Assembly (NCBI GenBank): GCA_947632135.1
Contig: CANRNZ010000008.1
Span: forward strand, 1 to 33,727
Direction: 5' to 3'
From: an uncultured Clostridia bacterium
Lineage (GTDB): Bacteria > Bacillota > Clostridia > Oscillospirales > CAG-272
DNA: 33,727 nucleotides
This document shows positions 25,345 to 32,900 of the stretch, one piece after another (within the stretch, counting starts at the first letter, position 1; each line of letters opens with the position of its first letter). The notes beneath the pieces are model-generated. The model ran no database searches, was not told the DNA's origin, and saw nothing but the letters and a program-made list of their open reading frames with translations. The translations under genes were made by a program, and so were the position numbers.

Positions 25345-26187
25345 GTGGCAGGAAAAACAAACGACGGAAATATGTTTGTCGGAAGAATAAAGGACCTCGC
25401 CGAGTCGTCCGAGTACTCTGTCAGAACGAGCGCTTTTTTGACTCCCGCCGAGCAGGCGGCGGCATACGACGTCCTCTGCGGCGTCGGCGCTGCCCGACGC
25501 TGCTTTTTTTGGGGCGGCGTCGCCGAGGCGGAGCGCCGTATTCTCGTCATGCTCCCGGACTGGCTTGCGCCGTTTGAATCCTTCGACGGCGCCTTTGACC
25601 CCGCAAGGGAGGAGGCGCTCTCGGATATAATCGCCTCGGGCGCCGACGGGGGCGAGGTGAGCGGCGCCGTGCGCCCCGTTGAAATATCGGCGTCGGGCTA
25701 CGAGGAGCCGATAGGGCACCGCGACTACCTCGGCTCGCTTCTTGCCCTCGGGCTCGAGCGCGACGTTGTCGGGGATATCGCGGTAACGGGAGACTACGGG
25801 GCGTTTGTGTTTGTCCTGTCGGGCAGCGAGAGCTTTATTCTTCAAAATCTGAAAAAAGTGGGAAAATCATCGGTCAGCACAAAGCATGCCGTCCTTGATA
25901 CAAAATTCAGAGTGCCGAGGGAGTTTGAAATCATAAGCGACACCGTGATGTCGTTGAGGCTCGACGGCGTCGTCCGCGCGCTCTGCAAGATTTCAAGGAG
26001 CGAGGCGGCGGAGCTTGTCGAAAAGGGAGACGTCAGCCTAAACTACACGCCGGTGACAAAAACAGACAGGGAGATAAAAAAGGGCGACATACTGTCCGTC
26101 AGAGGATACGGTAAATTTATCTACGACGGCGACCGCGGGGTAAACAGACGCGGGCGCATACGCTTTGACGCGAGAAAGTATATATAA
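25345..26187 (+). CDS. ylmH: YlmH family RNA-binding protein with S4 domain
   Basis: 280 residues from GTG 25345, six bases after CGGAGG. The central family signature HRDYLGSLLALGLERDVVGDI is clear, and the C-terminal S4 RNA-binding domain spans about 205-265 (LDGVVRALCKISRSEAAELVEKGDVSLNY ... KKGDILSVRGYGKF). B. subtilis YlmH has been tied to ribosome rescue of stalled nascent chains; whether this protein does the same is inference. It follows ylmG by 50 bases and precedes divIVA. Confidence 0.93.
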   Translation: MAGKTNDGNMFVGRIKDLAESSEYSVRTSAFLTPAEQAAAYDVLCGVGAARRCFFWGGVAEAERRILVMLPDWLAPFESFDGAFDPAREEALSDIIASGADGGEVSGAVRPVEISASGYEEPIGHRDYLGSLLALGLERDVVGDIAVTGDYGAFVFVLSGSESFILQNLKKVGKSSVSTKHAVLDTKFRVPREFEIISDTVMSLRLDGVVRALCKISRSEAAELVEKGDVSLNYTPVTKTDREIKKGDILSVRGYGKFIYDGDRGVNRRGRIRFDARKYI

Positions 26188-26309
26188 AAAGCTCTCGCGG
26201 AAAATTTCGGTTAGAAAAAATAAAAAATAAAAACAAACGCCGCTGATACGATGCGGGACATAAGGCGCGCCACGCCGCGAATTTATCTGTTTCGGAGGAT
26301 TATATCACA

Positions 26310-27455
26310 ATGGGCATCAGAGAAAAAAACATATCGGCGGACGTCGGAGACGAGATTCTTTTCAGACACTCCGTCAGGGGCTATAATACGGCTGAGGTCG
26401 ACGAGTATATATACAACATGAACGCCGATAACGAGGAGCTTAAAAACGAATGCGACGAGCTTAGAGAAAAGCTCGACAGGGCTCTTTCGGAGATTGAAGA
26501 GTATAAAAAGAACGAGGAGCGCGTAAAGGAGCTTTACGCGCGCGCTGAGCGCGACGGTGAAAAAATAATTTCCGACGCGAAAAGCAGGGCGGCTCACATA
26601 ATAATGAGAACGAGCGGCCAGTGCGGCAGCATAGTCGAGGAAATGTCACGGCGGGTCGAGGAGCAAAAGCGCGTTTACAACGCCGCAAAAGAAGAAATGT
26701 TCGAATTTCGCCGCCGCATTTTCGATATGTACAAGGAGCATATACGGCTGATAAACGCTCTTGCCGAGGCGGCGGGCGCGTCGGAAAAGGACGCGCTGTC
26801 GCAGGATGAGCTCTCGGATTTCGACGCCATGATGAGCGACGTCGGATATGACGGCAAAATCAGCGAGGAATTGGCTCTCGAAATAGAGAGAATAAAGAGA
26901 GGGGACACCGCGGACAAAAAAACGGACGGCTCCCGCGAGGATTTTAAAAACGATTCGGAAAACGATTTAGAAAAAAATTCGGAAAAAGATTCGGAAAAAG
27001 ATTCGGAAACGAAAGCCGAATCTAATGCCGAAACGGAAGCAAATGTAGTGCCCGATTTCGAAAATCCCGAAAATTCCGAAAATTCCGAAAATAATAATGA
27101 TAATAACGAGAAAAACGAGAAAAACGAGAAAAACGTATCTGACGGGAATGAAATAAACGAATATATTCCCTACGCAAACGGCGAGGGCGAAAGCGACGGC
27201 TTTGAACTCGGCAGAGCCGATATGCCCGATTTTGTCGATGACGACGACGTCGACGAGTTTTACAACGAGAACGACGAGGAATTTTACCCGTCGTCCGAGG
27301 ACGGGGTCCTTACGGGGACGGTCGGTTCGTTCGGATTTGATATCGAGAGCGCGATTGACAACGCGAGGGAAAACTCAAAGTCCTCGGGACGCAGAAATAA
27401 AAAGCAGTCTGTCATAAGGGACGCGTACGACTCCGTGACAGAGGACGACGGCTGA
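26310..27455 (+). CDS. divIVA: DivIVA-like protein with long acidic Asn/Glu tail
   Basis: Coiled-coil protein that recognises curved membrane at poles and septa. The N-terminal lipid-binding domain is at about 16-45 (EILFRHSVRGYNTAEVDEYI), followed by coiled coil through about residue 150. From about 205 the protein turns into a highly acidic, low-complexity tract of Asn, Ser, Glu, Lys and Asp, encoded by short repeats of GATTCGGAAAAA, AATTCCGAA and AACGAGAAA type. The last ~100 residues are Asp/Glu-rich with little order. At 381 residues it is roughly twice the size of B. subtilis DivIVA. GGAGG lies 11 bases before ATG 26310. The position matches the Firmicutes cluster order. Confidence 0.9.
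   Translation: MGIREKNISADVGDEILFRHSVRGYNTAEVDEYIYNMNADNEELKNECDELREKLDRALSEIEEYKKNEERVKELYARAERDGEKIISDAKSRAAHIIMRTSGQCGSIVEEMSRRVEEQKRVYNAAKEEMFEFRRRIFDMYKEHIRLINALAEAAGASEKDALSQDELSDFDAMMSDVGYDGKISEELALEIERIKRGDTADKKTDGSREDFKNDSENDLEKNSEKDSEKDSETKAESNAETEANVVPDFENPENSENSENNNDNNEKNEKNEKNVSDGNEINEYIPYANGEGESDGFELGRADMPDFVDDDDVDEFYNENDEEFYPSSEDGVLTGTVGSFGFDIESAIDNARENSKSSGRRNKKQSVIRDAYDSVTEDDG
26941..27135 (+). repeat. A-rich simple repeats coding the DivIVA tail
   Basis: Degenerate tandem units of 9 or 12 bases (AATTCCGAA, GATTCGGAAAAA, AACGAGAAA) encode Asn-Ser-Glu, Asp-Ser-Glu-Lys and Asn-Glu-Lys runs. Confidence 0.8.
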
Positions 27456-27498
27456 CGGAGATTTTTCGGTATATTTCAGTATTTTTAATGAATTTGAT

Positions 27499-28071
27499 AT
27501 GAATGACATGAACGAGCAAAATATTTCAAAAAGTCAAAAAAAAACAGTCCTGCCGAAAAAGCTTTTGTTCGCGGCAATCTTTGTACTGTGCATAATTCTT
27601 GACAGGGTGACAAAGTACGCGGCGTCGTCTTTTTTTGAAAAAGAGTGGGACAGCGTCACGGTAATTCCGGGAGTCCTGAATTTCACATACGTGCTGAACA
27701 AAGGCGCCGTCGCGGGAATACTCGCTGATAACAGATGGGTCTTTATGAGCATCTCCTGTGTCGCCGTTGCGGCGCTCGCCGTCTACCTTGCGGCGTCAAA
27801 AAAGGTCGGCGCGCTTCTCGGAGCGTCTCTTTCAATGGTCGCGGGAGGCGGAGTCGGAAACCTCATTGACAGATTTGAGAGCGGCAGGGTGGTCGATTTT
27901 ATCGACGTCACTGCGGTAAACTTCTTTCCCTTCAACTGCATATTCAACGTCGCGGATATTTTCGTCTGTGTCGGATGCTGTATGATAATCGCGGCGCTCA
28001 TAGCGGACGAGATAAAAGAGGCGAGGGCAAAAAAAGCAAACAGTAGAGAGCGCCGACGGACGGGAAAATGA
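27499..28071 (+). CDS. lspA: lipoprotein signal peptidase II
   Basis: Membrane aspartyl protease that removes the signal peptide of diacylglyceryl prolipoproteins. 190 residues with four hydrophobic helices. Conserved pieces: IILDRVTKY with D35, VLNKGAVAGI, GGGVGNLIDRFESGRVVDFID, and FNVADIFVCVG; the catalytic aspartates are those of VVD and NVAD, about 20 residues apart as in P. aeruginosa LspA. The N-terminus carries a polar extension of about 20 residues. No clear Shine-Dalgarno precedes ATG 27499; ATG 27508 is an alternative. The basic tail ends 108 bases before rluD. Confidence 0.95.
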   Translation: MNDMNEQNISKSQKKTVLPKKLLFAAIFVLCIILDRVTKYAASSFFEKEWDSVTVIPGVLNFTYVLNKGAVAGILADNRWVFMSISCVAVAALAVYLAASKKVGALLGASLSMVAGGGVGNLIDRFESGRVVDFIDVTAVNFFPFNCIFNVADIFVCVGCCMIIAALIADEIKEARAKKANSRERRRTGK

Positions 28072-28128
28072 GGTAATCGGTAAATAATCGGTAAATAAAC
28101 TCCGAGAAGAGAATTTGAAACGTATTTT

Positions 28129-28176
28129 GAAGCAGGTTGTGAAACAGGTTGTGAAACAGGTTTTGAAACAGGTTGT
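28129..28176 (+). repeat. 12-bp tandem repeat immediately before rluD
   Basis: Four 12-base units, GAAACAGGTTGT with single changes, end 3 bases before the rluD ATG. The frame is open through the repeat but has no start codon, so it is most likely leader sequence; the only ribosome-site candidates are the AGG triplets within the units. Confidence 0.93.
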
Positions 28177-28179
28177 GAA

Positions 28180-29133
28180 ATGAACGAGGAAATAATCACA
28201 CTGAAGGCAAACGGTGAAAACGTCGGCGTCCGCGCCGATGTTTTCTTATCCGAGGCCTTGGAGATAACAAGAAGCAGAGCGGGTCGCCTCCTTGAGGACA
28301 AAAACGTCAGCGTTTTCGGAGAGAAGATTGCAAAGAATTATAAAATTCGCAGCGGCGACGAAATCTCTGTTGTCCTGCCGAGGGATGAGGAGTGCGAAGT
28401 CGAGGCGGAAAATATACCGCTTGACGTCGTGTACGAGGACGACGACGTGATAGTCATAAATAAACCGTCCGGAATGGTCGTACACCCCGCGCCGGGGCAT
28501 ACCGAAGGGACCCTTGTCTCGGCGCTTTTGTACCACTGCCGCGACAGCCTCTCGAGCGTCGGCGGGGTCGCGCGTCAGGGAATAGTCCACAGAATAGATA
28601 AAGACACAACGGGACTTATCGCCGCCGCGAAAAACGACAGGGCGCACGTTTCGCTGTCCGAGCAGCTAAAGGAGCATACAATGAAAAGGGAGTACGTCGC
28701 AATACTTGTCGGACGGCTCCGCGAAGAAAGAGGAACCGTATCAAAGCCGATTGCAAGACACATCAGCGACAGAAAGAAAATGGCGGTGTACGGGGCAGTA
28801 GGAGAAAGAGGGGCAAGGGAAGCCGTCACACACTATGAGGTCGTCGAAGAAAATAACGGATTCACACTTGCAAGGATGCGCCTTGAGACGGGAAGAACGC
28901 ACCAGATAAGGGTGCATATGGCGTCGATCGGGCACCCGGTGCTCGGGGACATATTGTACGGCGGAGACAAAACGCAGTTTGAGAGACAGCACAAGGCGCT
29001 GTTTGAGGGGCAGATGCTGCATGCGGAAAGACTTGAGTTTTGCCACCCGACGACGGGGGAGAAGATGGAGTTTTACGCGCCGCCGCCGGAGAATTTCAAA
29101 AAGGCGGCGAAAATACTCGGCCTCGGGGAATAA
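28180..29133 (+). CDS. rluD: RluD/RluA-family pseudouridine synthase
   Basis: Isomerises uridines in RNA; E. coli RluD acts on helix 69 of 23S rRNA. 317 residues. An N-terminal S4 domain (about 17-75, ITRSRAGRLLEDKNVSVFG) precedes the catalytic domain with INKPSGMVVHPAPGH, the catalytic Asp D140 in HRIDKDTTGL, and the substrate-binding GRTHQIRVHMASIGHPVLGD. In the ylm cluster this gene (B. subtilis YlyB) is usually annotated RluD, but the exact target is unknown. It is the last gene of the cluster and is followed directly by the third dispersed repeat. Confidence 0.94.
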   Translation: MNEEIITLKANGENVGVRADVFLSEALEITRSRAGRLLEDKNVSVFGEKIAKNYKIRSGDEISVVLPRDEECEVEAENIPLDVVYEDDDVIVINKPSGMVVHPAPGHTEGTLVSALLYHCRDSLSSVGGVARQGIVHRIDKDTTGLIAAAKNDRAHVSLSEQLKEHTMKREYVAILVGRLREERGTVSKPIARHISDRKKMAVYGAVGERGAREAVTHYEVVEENNGFTLARMRLETGRTHQIRVHMASIGHPVLGDILYGGDKTQFERQHKALFEGQMLHAERLEFCHPTTGEKMEFYAPPPENFKKAAKILGLGE

Positions 29134-29136
29134 AGT

Positions 29137-29400
29137 CCGCACGAACTTGTTCGGAAAGTTTTCGCCCGCCTTTTTCAAAGTTCGCACTTACCCAACACAA
29201 AAGTTTTCGCCCGCCTTGCCCTTGGGGTCCCCACAAAAGCTTTGCTTTTGTGGGGAGTGGCTCAAAAAGGCGGTGGGGTCGAGGGGCAGAGCCCTCGTCG
29301 CGCTCCGCAGAGCGCGAAAGCTCCGATACGCGTTCTTTTTCCAAAGCTTTTTCCTCGGCTTCTGAGTCAAGAAAAAGCGTTCGACGGTTCGCGCCGCACG
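29137..29400 (+). repeat. dispersed hairpin-rich element, copy C
   Basis: Copy C starts 4 bases after the rluD stop. It has two AAGTTTTCGCCCGCC modules (29156, 29201). A 12-bp perfect hairpin CCCCACAAAAGC / GCTTTTGTGGGG with a 3-base loop (29229-29255) then interrupts the CCGCC...AAAAGGCGG stem seen whole in copy A. The core from GGGGTCGAGG onward, including the TCGCGCTC/GAGCGCGA hairpin (29298-29317), matches copy A with only a few changes across about 110 bases. It may act as a 3' structure or terminator for the ylm cluster. Confidence 0.85.
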
Positions 29401-29530
29401 TCGATTATCCCGCATACGTACAGCTTCACAAACATGGAGAATTCCCAAAGCAAATTTCACCGAGGGATTTATCTTGTGATTCGCTCTTTACAAATTATTC
29501 ATTTATTACAACACAAAAGGTAAATACCTA

Positions 29531-29559
29531 TTGCTTTTCTATTTGATTTGTGTTACAAT
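29531..29559 (+). promoter_or_regulatory. predicted sigma-A promoter for the secreted protein gene
   Basis: A -35 TTGCTT (29531-29536), 17-base spacer, and -10 TACAAT (29554-29559) with an extended TGT. It is the best match in the 790-base gap and would give a leader of about 360 bases. Confidence 0.65.
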
Positions 29560-29589
29560 AATCACGGAATAATCGCGGAATAATCACGG
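29557..29589 (+). repeat. 11-bp tandem repeat overlapping the -10 box and start region
   Basis: Three 11-base units: AATAATCACGG, AATAATCGCGG and AATAATCACGG. The first begins inside the predicted -10 element, so unit changes would alter the initially transcribed sequence. Confidence 0.85.
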
Positions 29590-29924
29590 GAATTGTTCTT
29601 TTTGCCATAATTTGATGTACCGTAAAAATATAAAGCGGTAGAGGGAGGTGCGTCGCGAGCGGTTTATCGGTCAAAGAAATTGCGGTGATATAAAAGATGT
29701 CCGAGCGTAGCGCGAGGAATTACCGAGCGGCAGACCGCGCATCGTGCATGCGGGATTTATAAAATTCCCGAAAACGCCGAAAAAATCGGGCTGAAAGACA
29801 GAAGCGCCGCCGAGGACTCGATTTTTCCGATAATAACCGAGAAAAACAGGAGTACCTTTCGATAAAAAGCTTTTCAATTGATTCAATTAAAAATTAAAAA
29901 AAAACAAAAAATGAGGTGAACACG
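29590..29924 (+). other. long unassigned leader before the secreted protein gene
   Basis: About 335 bases without a convincing gene. A 59-codon open stretch (29689-29865) has no start codon with a ribosome site, and a 21-codon ATG frame at 29697 also lacks one. A short CGGGA/TCCCG stem lies near 29751-29770. I recognise no riboswitch or T-box signature. GAGGTGA at 29913-29919 is the ribosome site for the next gene. Confidence 0.5.
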
Positions 29925-32900
29925 ATGAAATGGACGAAAAAAATCTTATCTCTTGCCCTTTCCTTAACGATGCTTGCTTCCATGCTCACCATCGCATTGT
30001 TTTCCGCGGACATCGTTCGGGAGACTGAGTCACCGACCTCCGACTATTTCTATCGCCAGTTAAACACCCGCGCACAGGCGATTTACGAAAAGCTCTACGA
30101 AGAATTTACCGGCGAAAGAAAGACCGAGTATTTCAACGGTACAGCTTTGATAGACCTTATGGACGTGAACGGCATTGACGACGCCGCCGTTCGTGACTAT
30201 GTCGGCGGCAACAAGGACATTTTCAATGATTTTACAGCCGCCAAGGACGCGTTGGATCTGGATCATCCCGAGATTTGGTGGATCGACTCCGGATATCTCA
30301 CTTTCCGCGCCACGGCGGAAAACGATGAATACCATGTTCTCATCGGCCCCGGCCGAGGACCTACATACCTGCTTGCCGGCAAGGAGAACATCACCTTAAA
30401 CGATATGTCCGTTGAACAGATGGATCAAAAGATAAACGATAAGATTGACGCCATAGTTGAAAAAGCGCGCTCGGATGCTGACGCTGCCAACGCTCAGGGA
30501 ACATACACCGAGAGCGACAAGATTGCGGCGCTTGTGCGCTCGGTTCATGACCAAATCACTTTGGGGCTCAGTTATCGCTATGAGACGGACTGCTCGGGCA
30601 ATGAAGGACTTTTCATCCGCACGATCTACGCTCTCGAAACTCAAAAGGGCGTCTGCGAGGCATATGCCCGCTCAATGCAGATGTGCCTTACGAAACTCGG
30701 CATCGAGAGCGTGCTCATACACGGTCTTCAGACAAAAGGCACGCCCGAGGATCATATGTGGAACGCCGTGAACATTCCCGACAATGACGGCAAAGAACGT
30801 TGGTACGCCGTTGACGCCACATGGGATGACCCCGTTTCCGCCGACTATACAGGCAAACGTGACACGACTACCCAAGGCAATGACGGCAAAGAGAACACAA
30901 ACTACCTGCTTGTTGGTCAGAATGTTATCGGCGAGTACTGGCATCCCTCGGGGTATGTATCCACCGGACTATTCGAGTTTACATACCCTACCTTGGAGAC
31001 GTCAAGCTACAACGGCTCTACGGCCTACGGCAGTAGTGACGGCTTAAAGGTGGAATACACCGCCGGAAAAGGCTCCATGGAGGAAGGCACCCCCGCGGGC
31101 GTATTCACAGTGACCTTCCAAGGAATGAACATGAAAAAGGCGGCCGAAAACGGTCTGTATTTCCTGCTCAAGATGTACGATTATCATGAGGACGGCACCG
31201 TGAACGCCATGAATGAATGGTATTATGCCGCCGCAACAACAATCCTTGTCGGAAACAATCAGTATTTCGGCGACGGTCCCGACGGACTTCACGTATATAC
31301 GGCTACCTGTGAATATGTGGAGGTGGCTGTCACCACTCGCGAGCCCGAGGGTTATGACCGTTGGACCGATGACCCGAAAACGAGCTACCTCACACAGAAT
31401 CCTTATGCCGGATACTTCGGCGGCACTGATGATGAGATCATAGCTCAAACCGGCATGCTCTACAATGCCAACTCCGACTATGAGGCGGCTCCGTATGTTT
31501 TCAGCCAAACCCCTATTCCTAACGCTCAGGCGACGGCGGGATATAACTACCGCTTTGACGTGACATTTGACGACGTGCTGTATCATCCGCTTCCCGACCA
31601 ACCGAGCACCGTCGACGCCTTCGTCGACAATACCGCGGAGGCGGCCTCCAAACCTGTTCGAGTACGTTATACGACCATTCAGGAGGATTTGCACAACCCC
31701 GGTCACGATAAATATGTAACTATAGCCGGCGAGCTGCCCTTTGACACCGACAAGGATCTCTATGTGGATATGGACGCAGACACAAACAGCTACGTTGACT
31801 TTGAATGGCACTATGTCTGCGCCGACGATATGTCAAAGTGCCGCAACGCCAACGGCAGCGCCGACCACGTCTGCGACGTGGAGCTCGGTTGCCAAATCGA
31901 CGGCGTCTCCTTCAACTTCCGCGCCTCCGATATGTGGCAGGATGACATTACCGAATACAGCTTCCAAATCGAGGGCGTCGTAGGCTCCCGCTCCAAAAAA
32001 TTCCCCAATACCTTCGGCGTCGTTTGCGCCGTTCCTGGTCTGTGTCCCGCCTGCTACCGCAGTCAGGGTATTGACTGGAACCTTTGGGGAAAGCCTACTC
32101 TTCTTGACGCTCCGGAGAATTTGAATTTGGCCGAAATGGCTGAAAACGGAAATACCGACCCGGATATTCTCAACGCGCTTCAGTCCGAAATGAACACCAG
32201 CGGTCTGAACGGCAGGCTCATGCTCGTCGTAGAGGATAATAGCCCGGGATCCGGAAACCGCGAGGAGTTTGAAAAAATAGACGGCGCTCTTGAGGCAAGC
32301 GACGAGGTCGAAATGCCCGAGGGAGAAGTGCTCGGCAAGTCAGTCTTGGAAATCAACTTCAACCGCATCTGCCCTGCGGTGAACCTCAAGCCCGGCGAGT
32401 CCCTGCGTGTTCAGGTCGGCTACCCCGACGGAGTGACCTATGAGGACTTTTTGGACGGCAATGTGGAGTTGAAGGCATACCACTTCACCCGCTGCGAAGA
32501 AAACAACGAGGATCGCGACTGCGGCAATTCCGCCAACCCCGGTCACAAGTGGGGCGACGACATTGTAAGCGTAGAGGAGATCGAACTGATTCCCACCCCG
32601 TACGGCATGGTTATCATGTGCAATTCTTTCTCTCCGTTTGAAATTGTGGCATTCCAAAGCGACTCCGCAGAAAAACCCCAAGGAAACACCCTTGTTGCGG
32701 TTGAGAGCGCCAACGGCTCCGTCTTTTTGGACGACGTCGAGCTTCTCGGCGAGAACGGCAACATAAAGTTCAACGACGACGAGAGCAAGACCTTCACGGT
32801 CAAACCCGACGACGGATACGTTGTCGACACCGTCGCAGTCGGCGGCAAGGCGCTTGAGCCCAATGAGGACGGCACCTATACGGTAACAGCCGGAAAGGAT

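Noticed and set aside
29697..29762. 21-codon frame in the leader as a possible regulatory peptide
   Set aside because: No ribosome site, no codon run suggesting attenuation, and no matching terminator.
29590..29924. Riboswitch in the long leader
   Set aside because: I looked for known conserved cores such as T-box, SAM, c-di-GMP and cobalamin types and could not match any; a covariance-model scan would be needed to settle it.
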